From NCBI GenBank assembly GCA_902530885.1, contig CACABZ010000001.1, positions 1-64,000 on the forward strand: a stretch of 64,000 bases of DNA, written 5' to 3'. Of the stretch, positions 1 to 9,568 are shown piece by piece. The position numbers and the translations under genes were made by a program. The DNA is from an uncultured Pelagibacteraceae bacterium. GTDB lineage: Bacteria > Pseudomonadota > Alphaproteobacteria > Pelagibacterales > Pelagibacteraceae. Under the pieces are notes generated by a model. It ran no database searches. It saw nothing but the letters and a program-made list of their open reading frames with translations, and was not told the DNA's origin. Every line of letters starts with the position of its first letter. The first letter of the stretch is position 1.

Positions 1-1158
1 TTCAGCAAAATTTTTTGCAGAGATAGGTGACTTAGATATATTAAGTCCTTTGTTATTTAACATTGCAAATAAATCTCCCATCATCCATGTTGCGGCAAGC
101 TTTTTATCAGATAATTTTGCAACCTCTTCGTAGTAATTTGAAATTTCTTTTTCAGAAACTAGCACATTAGCTTCATATGAATTAAGTCCGTAATCATTCA
201 TAAATCTTTCCTTTTTATTATCAGGTAACTCTGGTAAAGATTTTTTTAAATCATCTATTAATTTTTGTTCAATTTTTAGAGGCAAAAGATCAGGATCTGG
301 GAAATACCTGTAATCATGGGCATCTTCTTTTGATCTCATTGATCTTGTCTCGTTTTTTTTTGTATCAAAAAGTCTTGTTTCTTGCTCAATCTTATTCCCT
401 TCATCTAATAATTCAACTTGTCTATTAGCTTCGTATTCTATCGCCATTTGCATAAATTTTATTGAATTTACATTTTTTATCTCACATCTTGTCCCAAATT
501 TTTTATCTCCGACTTGTCTTACTGATACATTTACATCAGCTCTTAATGAACCCTCTTGCATATTACCATCACAAGTTCCTAGATATCTCATTATAGTTCT
601 AAGTTTTTTTATGTAAGCATTAACTTCGTCTGGAGATCGAAGATCTGGTTTGCTTACAATTTCCATTAGCGCAATTCCAGAACGATTTAAATCGACATAA
701 GTACTTGATGGATCCATATCGTGAATACTTTTACCTGCATCTTGTTCTAAATGAAGTCTTTCAATGCCAATCTCTTTTGAACCATATGGCATATCTAATA
801 AAACTTTTCCTTCGCCAACGATAGGTTTTTTATACTGTGATATCTGATAGCCTTGGGGAAGGTCTGCGTAAAAATAATTTTTTCTATCAAAAACAGAATT
901 ATTATTAATCTTGGCATTTAATCCTAAACCAGTCCTTATAGCTTGGTTTATGCACTCTTTATTTATAACTGGCAGCATACCAGGAAAAGCAGAGTCTATA
1001 AGACTTACTTGGCTATTAGGTTCAGCTCCAAATTTAGTTGCAGAACCAGAGAAAAGTTTTGAGTTTGAAGATACTTGGGCATGTACTTCCAAACCAATTA
1101 TTACCTCATACCTGTTTTTCTCTCCTTTTATAAAATAATCAAATTTATCTTTGTTCAT
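1..1158 (-). CDS. gatB: Aspartyl/glutamyl-tRNA amidotransferase subunit B, 5' part only
   Basis: This is the tRNA-binding and kinase-like subunit of GatCAB, which converts Glu-tRNA(Gln) and/or Asp-tRNA(Asn) to the amidated forms. The reading frame stays open for 386 codons and leaves the window at base 1, so the C-terminal tail domain is not seen. The N-terminus carries the family signature [12 protein letters not shown] followed by SKLFSG, and later [13 protein letters not shown]. The ATG at 1158-1156 overlaps the gatA stop by 4 bases (ATGA), which suggests translational coupling. It is the third gene of gatC-gatA-gatB. Identity is certain; only completeness is lacking. Confidence 0.96.
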   Translation of the reverse strand, partial: MNKDKFDYFIKGEKNRYEVIIGLEVHAQVSSNSKLFSGSATKFGAEPNSQVSLIDSAFPGMLPVINKECINQAIRTGLGLNAKINNNSVFDRKNYFYADLPQGYQISQYKKPIVGEGKVLLDMPYGSKEIGIERLHLEQDAGKSIHDMDPSSTYVDLNRSGIALMEIVSKPDLRSPDEVNAYIKKLRTIMRYLGTCDGNMQEGSLRADVNVSVRQVGDKKFGTRCEIKNVNSIKFMQMAIEYEANRQVELLDEGNKIEQETRLFDTKKNETRSMRSKEDAHDYRYFPDPDLLPLKIEQKLIDDLKKSLPELPDNKKERFMNDYGLNSYEANVLVSEKEISNYYEEVAKLSDKKLAATWMMGDLFAMLNNKGLNISKSPISAKNFAE

Positions 1159-2612
1159 AACCACCAATTTTTTATTTCATTTTTAAAATTACAATTTTTT
1201 TCAAAAGCATAGGCCACATTCAATATATTTTGCTCATCTAAAGTCTTTCCAATTAACTGCAATCCTAATGGATAGCCTTTTTTATCTAAGCCTGCTGGTA
1301 CGGATATTGCAGGTAAACCAGCTAAATTTATCGGTACTGTAAATATATCATTGAGATACATAGAAATAGGGTCATTAGTCTTTTCACCAATTTTAAATGC
1401 AGAACTTGGTGTTGAAGGTGTCAAAATAGCATCTACCTTACCAAAATTTTCATCAAAATCTTTTTTAATAAGCTGTCTAACTTTTTGAGCTTTAAGATAA
1501 TAAGCATCATAGTAACCTGATGATAAAACGTAAGTACCAATTAAGATTCTTCTCTTTACCTCATCTCCAAATCCCTCGGATCTTGTATTCTCATACATTT
1601 CAATTAAATCATTTCCTTTTGATGATCTATAACCATACTTTACTCCATCATATCTAGCCAAATTTGAAGAAGCTTCAGCTGGTGCAACTATATAATATGT
1701 TGGCAGTGCATACTTTGTATGAGGCAGTGAGATATCAATTATGTCAGCGCCTAAGTCTTTTAAAATACTTTTGCCCTTGTTCCATAATTCGTCAATTTCT
1801 TTTGGCATATTTTCAACTCTATATTCCTTAGGTATACCAATTTTGAGACCTTTAATATCTGTTTTCAAATTTTTTGAATAATTTTCTTTTTTCTTTTCTA
1901 TAGATGTAGAGTCTTTTTTATCAAAACCGGCCATAGCCTCTAACATGATCGAACAATCTTTAACAGATTTAGTCATTGGACCAGCTTGATCAAGTGATGA
2001 GGCGAATGCAACAATCCCCCAACGCGAACACAATCCATAAGTGGGTTTTAATCCGACAGTTCCAGTGAAGGAAGCAGGCTGTCTTATTGATCCACCTGTA
2101 TCCGTACCTATTGTTGCAGGAGTTAAACCGGCTGCAAGTGCAGACGCAGATCCTCCAGATGATCCTCCAGGAACAGTGTTCTTAGCTATTGGATTAATGA
2201 CATTTCCAAAATAACTTGTTTCATTAGATGATCCCATTGCATATTCATCACAATTCAATTTACCGAGTAAGATTGCTCCCTCTTTCCATAAATTTTCAGT
2301 AACAGTGGACTCATATTGAGGTATAAAATTTTCAAGCATTTTACTACCAGCAGTGGTTTTAAATCCATTAGTACAAAAAAGATCTTTTACAGCTAATGGG
2401 ACTCCTGGTAGTAAAGAGTTTAAATTTGGTTTTTTATCGAATTCTTTTGATTTTTGAATTGTGTGTTCGAAACAGGTAGTTATATACGAATTAAGTTTTT
2501 TGCTTTTATTTACTTTATCTATGTAAAGATTGGTAAGTTCTTCAGATTTTATCTCTTTTTTTTTTAATAAATCTATTATTTCTGATAAGTTTTTTTTTAT
2601 AATTTCTGACAT
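1155..2612 (-). CDS. gatA: Aspartyl/glutamyl-tRNA amidotransferase subunit A
   Basis: This 485-residue amidase-signature enzyme releases ammonia from glutamine for GatB. The catalytic Lys lies in AVKDLF (about residue 75). The Ser-cisSer pair sits in the glycine/serine-rich segment [14 protein letters not shown], followed by [14 protein letters not shown]. Length is normal for the family. The start ATG shares one base with the gatC stop (TAATG), and the stop overlaps the gatB start by 4 bases, so all three subunits look translationally coupled. Presence of the complex implies that this organism lacks GlnRS and/or AsnRS; that part is inference, as neither gene can be checked here. Confidence 0.98.
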   Translation of the reverse strand: MSEIIKKNLSEIIDLLKKKEIKSEELTNLYIDKVNKSKKLNSYITTCFEHTIQKSKEFDKKPNLNSLLPGVPLAVKDLFCTNGFKTTAGSKMLENFIPQYESTVTENLWKEGAILLGKLNCDEYAMGSSNETSYFGNVINPIAKNTVPGGSSGGSASALAAGLTPATIGTDTGGSIRQPASFTGTVGLKPTYGLCSRWGIVAFASSLDQAGPMTKSVKDCSIMLEAMAGFDKKDSTSIEKKKENYSKNLKTDIKGLKIGIPKEYRVENMPKEIDELWNKGKSILKDLGADIIDISLPHTKYALPTYYIVAPAEASSNLARYDGVKYGYRSSKGNDLIEMYENTRSEGFGDEVKRRILIGTYVLSSGYYDAYYLKAQKVRQLIKKDFDENFGKVDAILTPSTPSSAFKIGEKTNDPISMYLNDIFTVPINLAGLPAISVPAGLDKKGYPLGLQLIGKTLDEQNILNVAYAFEKNCNFKNEIKNWWL

Positions 2613-2899
2613 TATTCAATTACCTTTGGAACAACAAAAAATTCTTCATTTTTTTTTGGCGAATTTTCAAGAATTTTATCTCTTATTTTTCCATCATCTA
2701 TTTTGTCTTCTCTTGATCTTAGCGGTGTGTTTAATATTGAGGATAATGGCTCTATTTTATCAGTATTTAGCTCATTTAATTTTTCTATAAATTTGAATAT
2801 GGATGTTAAATCTTTAGCTAATGAGTCAGATTTTTTTGAATCTATAGAAATTCTAGCTAACTTACTGATATGTTTAATTTTATCTTTATCTATAGACAT
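2612..2899 (-). CDS. gatC: Aspartyl/glutamyl-tRNA amidotransferase subunit C
   Basis: This 95-residue protein is the small subunit that wraps GatA and stabilises the GatCAB complex. Recognisable features are the N-terminal [10 protein letters not shown] helix, [20 protein letters not shown], and the C-terminal [36 protein letters not shown], which matches the family pattern RxD... NAP... FxVPxVI. It leads the gatCAB operon and is divergent from ruvX across a 54-bp AT-rich gap that must hold both promoters. Confidence 0.95.
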   Translation of the reverse strand: MSIDKDKIKHISKLARISIDSKKSDSLAKDLTSIFKFIEKLNELNTDKIEPLSSILNTPLRSREDKIDDGKIRDKILENSPKKNEEFFVVPKVIE

Positions 2900-2937
2900 C
2901 TGTGATTTATTTTATTTATATAGGAAATTAATATCAT

Positions 2938-2953
2938 AAAATATAATAAATAA
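2938..2953 (+). promoter_or_regulatory. Candidate -10 box just upstream of ruvX (possible leaderless start)
   Basis: A perfect TATAAT lies at 2942-2947 and the ruvX ATG begins at 2954, only six bases later. If the box is used, transcription would start at or next to the ATG. No convincing -35 hexamer is visible 16-18 bp upstream, and TATAAT is common by chance in such AT-rich DNA, so this is a weak call. Confidence 0.25.
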
Positions 2954-3418
2954 ATGTTGGATATTGAGGAATTTAAGAAAAAACTAGACAAAAAATCGAG
3001 GCTTATAGGCATTGATCCAGGAAAAAAGCGTATAGGAATAGCTATTTCAGATGAAAATAAAAAAGTTGCTACTCCATACACAACTATAATTAAAAAAGAT
3101 TATTCTAGTTTTTTGGCTGAAATAAAGAAAATAGTCCATGAAAATTCTATTAAAGGTATTGTGATTGGAAACCCCATAAATATGGACGGATCATCTAGTT
3201 CATCCTCTCAATCAGCAAAAGATATGGCTTTAAACTTATCAAAAGATGTTACAGAAAATATCACAATGTGGGATGAGAGGTTATCAAGTGAGGGGGCTTT
3301 CAATTTATCTAGCAATTTAGATATAAATGTAAGTAAAAAGGTCCAAAAATTAGACGAAAATGCAGCTCAATTCATATTACAAGGTGTTTTGGATTATTTA
3401 AATAAAAATATTACTTGA
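2954..3418 (+). CDS. ruvX: YqgF/RuvX family Holliday-junction resolvase-like protein (pre-16S rRNA nuclease)
   Basis: This 154-residue protein has the RNase H-like fold of the YqgF family, whose members act in 16S rRNA 5'-end maturation and were earlier proposed as Holliday-junction resolvases. The nucleotide shows the [16 protein letters not shown] strand with the first catalytic Asp, the [13 protein letters not shown] strand, MWDERLSS, and the C-terminal [17 protein letters not shown] with the last acidic residues. It begins the plus-strand gene run; its TGA lies within a TTGA that overlaps a possible upstream start for pyrB. In other alphaproteobacteria it also neighbours gatC and pyrB. 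Confidence 0.93.
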   Translation: MLDIEEFKKKLDKKSRLIGIDPGKKRIGIAISDENKKVATPYTTIIKKDYSSFLAEIKKIVHENSIKGIVIGNPINMDGSSSSSSQSAKDMALNLSKDVTENITMWDERLSSEGAFNLSSNLDINVSKKVQKLDENAAQFILQGVLDYLNKNIT

Positions 3419-3453
3419 TAAGATGGGACAAAAGGCCTATAGAGTTGATTTTA

Positions 3454-4398
3454 ATGGCAGTAATAAAAAAGATTTCAGCTATTAAAAACTCACCCAAACA
3501 TCTTTTAGGTATTCAAAACTTATCAATATTAGAAGCTAAGAAGATTCTTAATGAGGCTAAAACTTTTATTAAATTAAATAGAAGCATTACCAAAAAATTG
3601 GATACTTTAAGAGGAAAAACCCAAATCAATTTATTTTTTGAACCATCGACTAGAACACAAAGTTCTTTTGACTTGGCTGGTAAAAGACTAGGAGCAGATG
3701 TTATGACAATGAACATGAGTAATTCTGCTCTCAAAAAAGGGGAAACGCTTATTGATACAGCAATGACACTTAATGCCATGCATCCAGATTTAATCGTTAT
3801 AAGACATCAAGACTCTGGTGCACCAAATCTTCTTTCACAAAAAGTAAATTGCGCAGTGATAAACGCAGGAGACGGTAGAAGAGAACATCCTACTCAAGCA
3901 TTGCTTGACGCTTTAACAATAATTAGCCGTAAAGGTGATATTGAAGGACTCAAGATAGCAATCTGTGGTGACATACTCCATTCTAGGGTTGCAAGATCTA
4001 ATATTTATTTAATGAATATGCTAGGGGCAGAGGTAAACGTTATTGGTCCTAAAACACTTATGCCAAAATCAATCGAACGATTGGGTGTAAAAGCTTTCAC
4101 TAATATGAAAAAAGGTTTAGACGGATGTGACATTGTTATGATGTTGAGATTGCAAAATGAAAGAATGCAAGGATCATTTCTTCCTTCTAAAAGAGAATAC
4201 TATGAGCACTTTGGTTTAACTCCAGAAAAATTAAAGTTTGCTAACAAAAATGCTTTGATCATGCACCCAGGCCCTATGAATAGAGGAGTAGAAATAGATA
4301 CCAAATTAGCTGACGATATTAATGTAAGTCTAGTAAAAGAACAGGTTGAACTTGGAGTGGCTGTTAGAATGGCATGTTTAAAATTGTATTGTAAATGA
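3454..4398 (+). CDS. pyrB: Aspartate carbamoyltransferase catalytic subunit
   Basis: This enzyme condenses carbamoyl phosphate with aspartate in de novo pyrimidine synthesis. Signatures are the carbamoyl-phosphate loop [23 protein letters not shown], the [12 protein letters not shown] motif, and [11 protein letters not shown] near the C-terminus. I chose ATG at 3454 (314 residues), which matches normal family length. An in-frame TTG at 3415 overlaps the ruvX stop and would add 13 residues; neither has a clear Shine-Dalgarno site. The stop overlaps the following dihydroorotase-like gene by 4 bases, consistent with the alphaproteobacterial pattern in which the two proteins form one complex. Confidence 0.95.
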   Translation: MAVIKKISAIKNSPKHLLGIQNLSILEAKKILNEAKTFIKLNRSITKKLDTLRGKTQINLFFEPSTRTQSSFDLAGKRLGADVMTMNMSNSALKKGETLIDTAMTLNAMHPDLIVIRHQDSGAPNLLSQKVNCAVINAGDGRREHPTQALLDALTIISRKGDIEGLKIAICGDILHSRVARSNIYLMNMLGAEVNVIGPKTLMPKSIERLGVKAFTNMKKGLDGCDIVMMLRLQNERMQGSFLPSKREYYEHFGLTPEKLKFANKNALIMHPGPMNRGVEIDTKLADDINVSLVKEQVELGVAVRMACLKLYCK

Positions 4399-5681
4399 AT
4401 GAAAAAATTATAATAAATGCAAGAATTGTTGACCCATCTCAAAAATTAGATGAAATGGGTTCAGTAATTATAGATAAAAATGGAAAAATAAAAGCTATTG
4501 GAAAAAAAGTAACAAAAAAAGACAGTCCAAATGCTGAAGTAATTGATGTTAAAAAAAATCTAATAATACCTGGTATCGTTGATATGAAAGCTTTTGTTGG
4601 AGAACCAGGATTTGAATATAAAGAAAATTTTAGAACTTTAAGTCAAGCGGCACTTGCAGGTGGTGTAACTTCAATTGTTACAATGCCTAACACAAGGCCT
4701 ATTATAGATAATGTCTCAATGGTAGATTTTATAATGAGACGTGGGCGAGATAAATCAAAAATTAATCTTTTTCCATGTGCTTCTCTTACAAAACAAATGG
4801 AAGGTAAGCTAATGACGGAATTTGGGTTATTGTCAGCAAAAGGAATTATTGGATTTAGTGATGTAAACAAAACAGTTCAAAATACTGAGACTATGGCAAG
4901 GATAATGGATTATGCATCTGATATTGGTGTTTTGATTATGCAACATGCTGAAGATTATGAATTATCAAAAAATAGATGTATAAATGAAGGTGAGGTATCT
5001 AATAGACTTGGTTTAAGTGGAATATCACCAATTGCTGAAAAAATTATTATAGAAAGAGATCTATCTTTGTTAAGTGAATTCCCATGTAGGTACCATATCA
5101 ATCAAATTTCATCTCAGAATTCTTTAGAAGTTATAAAGAAGAATAAATTAAATGGTAAACAATTTAGTGTTGGAGTTTCAATAAATAATATTTCTCTAAA
5201 TGAAAATGATATAGGAGACTTTAAAACATTTTTAAAATTATCTCCTCCCCTTCGACTAGAAGATGATAGAAAAGCTCTAATACAAGGAATTAAAAACGGA
5301 CTTATTGACGTTATAGTTTCTGATCACACTCCTGAGGATGAGGAAAGTAAAAGACTTCCTTTTGCACAAGCAGCCACTGGTGCAATAGGTGTAGAAACTC
5401 TTTTACCTCTAGCCCTAGAACTATATCATAATGAATCTTTGCCGCTTAACAAGATAGTTGAATGTCTTACAATTAACCCATCGAACATTCTTAAAATCAA
5501 TAAAGGTACTTTAAAAAAGGGTTCCGATGCAGATATTTGTGTTATTGATTTAAATAAACCATGGGTGGTCAAAGCAGGAAATTTAAAATCCAAATCAAAA
5601 AATACTGCTATAGAAGATAAAAGATTGCAGGGCAAAGTTTTGATGACCTTTTTGAAAGGTGTACCCGTATTTAAAATTTGA
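4395..5681 (+). CDS. pyrC: Dihydroorotase-like protein, probably non-catalytic (PyrC'/PyrX type)
   Basis: This 428-residue amidohydrolase belongs to the class I dihydroorotase family. The body is recognisable: [53 protein letters not shown], and [10 protein letters not shown]. The metal-binding site is damaged. The canonical D-x-H-x-H-L-R-E-P-G motif reads [10 protein letters not shown] at residues 63-72, so both His are Lys65 and Phe67 and the substrate Arg is Gly69. The later HIxHIS histidine is Gln237. Known relatives next to pyrB (Pseudomonas PyrC', Rhizobium-type copies) act as structural partners of aspartate carbamoyltransferase. I infer the same here, which would require an active dihydroorotase elsewhere in the genome. 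Confidence 0.9.
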   Translation: MNEKIIINARIVDPSQKLDEMGSVIIDKNGKIKAIGKKVTKKDSPNAEVIDVKKNLIIPGIVDMKAFVGEPGFEYKENFRTLSQAALAGGVTSIVTMPNTRPIIDNVSMVDFIMRRGRDKSKINLFPCASLTKQMEGKLMTEFGLLSAKGIIGFSDVNKTVQNTETMARIMDYASDIGVLIMQHAEDYELSKNRCINEGEVSNRLGLSGISPIAEKIIIERDLSLLSEFPCRYHINQISSQNSLEVIKKNKLNGKQFSVGVSINNISLNENDIGDFKTFLKLSPPLRLEDDRKALIQGIKNGLIDVIVSDHTPEDEESKRLPFAQAATGAIGVETLLPLALELYHNESLPLNKIVECLTINPSNILKINKGTLKKGSDADICVIDLNKPWVVKAGNLKSKSKNTAIEDKRLQGKVLMTFLKGVPVFKI

Positions 5682-5683
5682 AA

Positions 5684-6259
5684 ATGGAAATTATAATTTT
5701 ATCTTTTTGTGCATACCTTATGGGGTCGATACCATTTGGTTTAATAATTACTAAATTTTTTTTAAAAAAAGATGTAAGAAAAATTGGATCAGGAAACATA
5801 GGCGCTACTAATGTACTTAGGACTGGCAACAAAATTTTAGCTTTATTAACTTTAATTTTTGATATTGGTAAAGGATATTTAGTGGTTAAGATTTCTTTTA
5901 TTTATTTTCCTGAATTAACATACTTAATCGGATTAATTTGTTTCATTGGGCATATTTTTCCTGTCTGGCTAAAATTTAAAGGTGGTAAGGGTGTAGCAGT
6001 TTATGTTGGTATAATTTTAGCTTTATCATTTAAATTAGCTTTAGTTTTTGCAACCACTTGGTTAGTTGTTTTATTTTTATTTAAATATTCTTCTCTTTCA
6101 TCTATAATGGCATCTTTATCATTAATAATTTATAATTTATTTTTTTATGATAATTATCAAAATATTTTTTTAATTCTATTTTTCTTAATAATTATTTATA
6201 CGCACAAACAAAATATTTTGAGAATTAAAGACAAAAAGGAAACTAAAATTAAGTTTTAA
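5684..6259 (+). CDS. plsY: Glycerol-3-phosphate acyltransferase PlsY
   Basis: This 191-residue membrane enzyme transfers acyl groups from acyl-phosphate to glycerol-3-phosphate, the first step of phospholipid synthesis. The three conserved PlsY loops are visible: YLMGSIPFGLIITK near the N-terminus, KIGSGNIGATNVLRTGN, and FKGGKGVAVYVGI. Four to five hydrophobic helices separate them. ATG 5684 is preferred over an in-frame TTG at 5678 that overlaps the previous stop. In many proteobacteria plsY is followed by dprA and topA; here dprA is missing and topA follows after 70 bp. Confidence 0.95.
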   Translation: MEIIILSFCAYLMGSIPFGLIITKFFLKKDVRKIGSGNIGATNVLRTGNKILALLTLIFDIGKGYLVVKISFIYFPELTYLIGLICFIGHIFPVWLKFKGGKGVAVYVGIILALSFKLALVFATTWLVVLFLFKYSSLSSIMASLSLIIYNLFFYDNYQNIFLILFFLIIIYTHKQNILRIKDKKETKIKF

Positions 6260-6293
6260 TTTATTAGCTTTTTTATGTTAAATTTAAATAAAT

Positions 6294-6321
6294 TTGACAT
6301 TTATATTAAATTTTGAATAAG
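6294..6321 (+). promoter_or_regulatory. Candidate sigma-70 promoter for topA
   Basis: A perfect -35 hexamer TTGACA lies at 6294-6299. A 16-bp spacer leads to AATAAG (4 of 6 matches to TATAAT) at 6316-6321. Transcription would begin near 6328, about two bases before the topA ATG at 6330, giving an essentially leaderless message. The perfect -35 is the main evidence; the -10 is mediocre. Confidence 0.4.
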
Positions 6322-6329
6322 TCTTAGAT

Positions 6330-8888
6330 ATGAATTTAGTTATAGTTGAAAGCCCAGCAAAAGCTAAAACAATAAACAAATATCTAGGAACAGACTATAA
6401 AGTTCTAGCCAGTTATGGTCATATTAGGGACTTGCCATCAAAGAATGGTTCTGTTGATCCTGATAAAAATTTTGAAATGCAGTGGGAGCTAGACTCATTT
6501 TCAAAAAAATATTTAAAAGAAATTACTGATGCTGCAAAAGAAAGTGATAAAATAATCTTAGCAACTGACCCAGATCGAGAGGGAGAAGCAATTGCTTGGC
6601 ACGTAAAACAGGTTTTGAACGATAAAAAACTATTAAAAGGAAAAAAACTTGAAAGAGTTGTGTTTAATGAGATTACAAAAAATGCAGTACTTAATGGTAT
6701 AAAAAATCCCAGAGAAATTGAGGACACTTTAGTAAAAGCTTACCTAGCAAGAAGAGCTTTGGATTATCTAGTAGGTTTTAATATCTCACCTATTTTATGG
6801 ACTAAACTTCCTGGATCAAAATCAGCTGGCAGAGTTCAATCGGTTGCTCTCAAACTTATAACAGAGAGAGAACACGAAATCGAATCTTTTAAACCTGAGG
6901 AGTACTGGACTATCAATGCAAATTTTAAAAACTCAAAAAATAAAAATATATTCTCAAAGTTAAATTTTGTAAACGATAAAAAAATTGAAAGATTCAGTTT
7001 TAGAAATAAAAAAGATATCAATACAACAACTGAAAATATTCATAAACATGAGTATTTTGTTAAAGATGTAAATTCAAAAATTGTTAAAAGAAATCCCTCT
7101 GCACCTTTCACAACATCAACACTTCAACAAACTTCTTCTGGCAAATTTGGGTTTGGTGCATCACGAACAATGCAAATAGCACAACGATTATATCAAGGAA
7201 TTGAAATTGATGGAGAAACAATTGGTCTTATCACTTATATGAGAACCGATGGAACAAATATTTCTAATGAAGCAGTCAAAGACTTTAGATCTTTTGTTGA
7301 AGATGACCTTGGTAAAAATTATTTACCAGATAATCCAAATAATTATAAAGGGAAAAAAGCTAAAAATGCTCAAGAGGCACACGAAGCTATTAGACCTACA
7401 GATATTAAAAAAAGGCCTGATGAGATGAAAAAATATCTAAGTACAGATCAATTTAAATTATATGATTTAATATGGTCAAGAGCCTTAGCGTCACAAATGA
7501 AAGCCGCAGAATTTGACAGAAACACTATTCAAATTCATTCAAAAGATAAAAGCGTACAATTTACTTCAAGCGGTTCTTTAATTAAATTTGATGGCTTTTT
7601 GAAAATTTATTCCTTTCAAAACGATGATGAAGAAAAAAACATACTACCAGAAGTTAAAGTTGGAGAAAAATTAACTTTAGGAGAATTAATTGATGAACAG
7701 CATTTTACATCACCACTTCCAAGATATTCAGAAGCAAGTTTAGTAAAAAAAATGGAAGAATTAGGCATTGGTAGACCATCTACTTATGCTAGCATTATAT
7801 CAGTCTTATCAACTAGAAATTACACAGAATTATTGAATAAACGATTTCATCCTACAGACAGAGGTAAATTATTGTCTGCATTTTTGGAGAAATTATTTTC
7901 TAAATATGTTGACTATAATTTTACAGCAGATTTAGAAAACCAACTTGATGAAATAACTAGTGGTAAAACTAATTATATAAATGTCTTAGAAACTTTTTGG
8001 AAAGGTTTTTATAATGATGTAGGATCTGTCAAAGAAATTAGAACTAGAGAAGTACTAGATTTACTAAATGACAGCTTAGGTGATTTAATATTTGATAAAA
8101 ATGAGAAAGATCAGATTGATAGAAAATGTAAAATTTGTGATAATGGAGTATTAAGTCTTAAAAATAGCTTTAGAGGTGGTGCTTTTATAGGTTGCTCAAA
8201 TTACCCAGAGTGTAAATTTACTAGGCCTCTATCAAAAGCTAAAGCTTCTCAACAATCTTTTTTGGCTGAACCAAAATTAATTGGAAAAAACGATGACGGA
8301 AAAGAGATATTTCTGAAAAATGGAAGATTTGGCCCTTATTTACAATACGAATTAAATAAAGAAAAAATTGAAAAACCAAAGAAAAAAAAGAAATTAAAAA
8401 AAGAAAAAGACAATAATTTTAAAAATGTGTCAATTCCGAAAGGGCTTGCTTTAGAGGATGTAAATTTAGAAAAAGCAAAATACTTATGTTCTCTTCCAAA
8501 AGTTATTGGTAAGCACCCAGAACTTAATGATGACATTACAATTAATGTGGGTAGATTTGGTCCTTATTTAAAATGCGCAAACAAATCTGCCAGATTAGAA
8601 AATATCGAAGATCTTTTTTCTATCGGACTTAATAGAGCCACTACATTAATTTCAGAGGCTAAACCTGGAAGAGTTTCTTCATCTGAAATTAAAAATATTG
8701 GTGAACATCCTGAGGATAAAAAGCCGGTAAGAGTTATGAAAGGTCAGTATGGACCTTATATTAAATATAAATCTTTAAATGCAACTATTCCAGAGGATAA
8801 AGATCCAACTGAAATTAATATGGAAGAAGCATTAATATTGATAGAAAAAAGACGAGAGTATGATAAAGCTAAGAAAAGAAAAAAATGA
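6330..8888 (+). CDS. topA: DNA topoisomerase I (type IA)
   Basis: This 852-residue enzyme relaxes negative supercoils by single-strand passage. The N-terminal Toprim domain has VIVESPAKAKTI and ILATDPDREGEAIAWH (about residues 80-90). The active-site Tyr is residue 303 in ITYMRTDGTN, and IGRPSTYASII marks domain IV. A single Cys4 zinc finger (CKIC...GCSNYPEC, about residues 600-635) is followed by Topo_C repeats with GRFGPYL, VGRFGPYLK and GQYGPYIKY, ending in a Lys-rich tail. The 4-base overlap with the next small gene implies cotranscription. Confidence 0.97.
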   Translation: MNLVIVESPAKAKTINKYLGTDYKVLASYGHIRDLPSKNGSVDPDKNFEMQWELDSFSKKYLKEITDAAKESDKIILATDPDREGEAIAWHVKQVLNDKKLLKGKKLERVVFNEITKNAVLNGIKNPREIEDTLVKAYLARRALDYLVGFNISPILWTKLPGSKSAGRVQSVALKLITEREHEIESFKPEEYWTINANFKNSKNKNIFSKLNFVNDKKIERFSFRNKKDINTTTENIHKHEYFVKDVNSKIVKRNPSAPFTTSTLQQTSSGKFGFGASRTMQIAQRLYQGIEIDGETIGLITYMRTDGTNISNEAVKDFRSFVEDDLGKNYLPDNPNNYKGKKAKNAQEAHEAIRPTDIKKRPDEMKKYLSTDQFKLYDLIWSRALASQMKAAEFDRNTIQIHSKDKSVQFTSSGSLIKFDGFLKIYSFQNDDEEKNILPEVKVGEKLTLGELIDEQHFTSPLPRYSEASLVKKMEELGIGRPSTYASIISVLSTRNYTELLNKRFHPTDRGKLLSAFLEKLFSKYVDYNFTADLENQLDEITSGKTNYINVLETFWKGFYNDVGSVKEIRTREVLDLLNDSLGDLIFDKNEKDQIDRKCKICDNGVLSLKNSFRGGAFIGCSNYPECKFTRPLSKAKASQQSFLAEPKLIGKNDDGKEIFLKNGRFGPYLQYELNKEKIEKPKKKKKLKKEKDNNFKNVSIPKGLALEDVNLEKAKYLCSLPKVIGKHPELNDDITINVGRFGPYLKCANKSARLENIEDLFSIGLNRATTLISEAKPGRVSSSEIKNIGEHPEDKKPVRVMKGQYGPYIKYKSLNATIPEDKDPTEINMEEALILIEKRREYDKAKKRKK

Positions 8889-9106
8889 AATTTTTATTGA
8901 CAATTGTATTTGTAACTTTTTCAATTAATGCATTAGCTAATTCTAAAGATGGATGTGAAGGAATATTGGCTAAATTAAAAGCAGAATGTAATATAGTTGG
9001 AAAAAGTATGAATAAGATGAAGGAATTTAGTAAAGACAATCAAACTTTAGATCAGGTTGGTGATAATATAGGTAAAGGTGTAGACAAATTAAAAAAGAAG
9101 TTTTAA
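8885..9106 (+). CDS. Small exported protein of unknown function
   Basis: I do not recognise this 73-residue protein. The first 18-20 residues form a signal peptide: one Lys, a hydrophobic core LLTIVFVTFSINALA, and an A-L-A cleavage site before NS. The mature part is about 55 residues, Lys-rich and predicted helical, with two Cys about 11 residues apart that could form a periplasmic disulfide. Its ATG overlaps the topA stop by 4 bases and it abuts the RidA-family GTG start, so it appears translated as part of the operon. Periplasmic location is inferred; no function is claimed. Confidence 0.75.
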   Translation: MKFLLTIVFVTFSINALANSKDGCEGILAKLKAECNIVGKSMNKMKEFSKDNQTLDQVGDNIGKGVDKLKKKF

Positions 9107-9568
9107 GTGAATATACAAAAAAATTTAGAAAATCTAAAAATAGTATTACCGAAAGCTCCAGCTCCTGTTGGTTCATATACAGCTTTTAAAAAAGTAGGAA
9201 AATATTTATATATATCTGGACAAATTTCTTTAGAAGCCAATGGAAATCTAATAAAAGGAAAAGTTGGTTCAGAAATTAGTTTAGAGGATGGAAAAAAAGC
9301 TGCAGAGGCGTGTTGTATAAATATAATTTCACAATTAAACGAAGCCTGTGAAAACGATTTAAGTAAAGTAAAGTCATGTATTCAACTAGCTGGCTTTGTT
9401 AATTCAACAGACGGTTTTATCGATCAACCAAAAGTAATCAATGGGGCCTCAGAACTAATGACAAAGGTTTTTGGAGATATTGGAATTCATACTCGTTCAG
9501 CAGTTAGCAGTAACTCTCTTCCATTGGGCGCAGCAGTGGAAATTGTTTCAATTTTTGAAATTAACTAG
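9107..9568 (+). CDS. RidA/YjgF/YER057c family protein (enamine/imine deaminase-like)
   Basis: This 153-residue protein belongs to the Rid superfamily, whose best-known member hydrolyses reactive enamines and imines produced by PLP enzymes. Family features are LPKAPAPVGSYTAF, LYISGQISLE, and the C-terminal HTRSAVSSNSLPLGAAVEIVSIFEI, which keeps the Arg that binds substrate carboxylate in RidA. It is longer than RidA itself (about 128), matching a sister subgroup, so I give no gene symbol. The start is GTG directly after the previous TAA, with no intervening bases. Its 3' end overlaps ugd (opposite strand) by 8 bp. Confidence 0.9.
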   Translation: MNIQKNLENLKIVLPKAPAPVGSYTAFKKVGKYLYISGQISLEANGNLIKGKVGSEISLEDGKKAAEACCINIISQLNEACENDLSKVKSCIQLAGFVNSTDGFIDQPKVINGASELMTKVFGDIGIHTRSAVSSNSLPLGAAVEIVSIFEIN

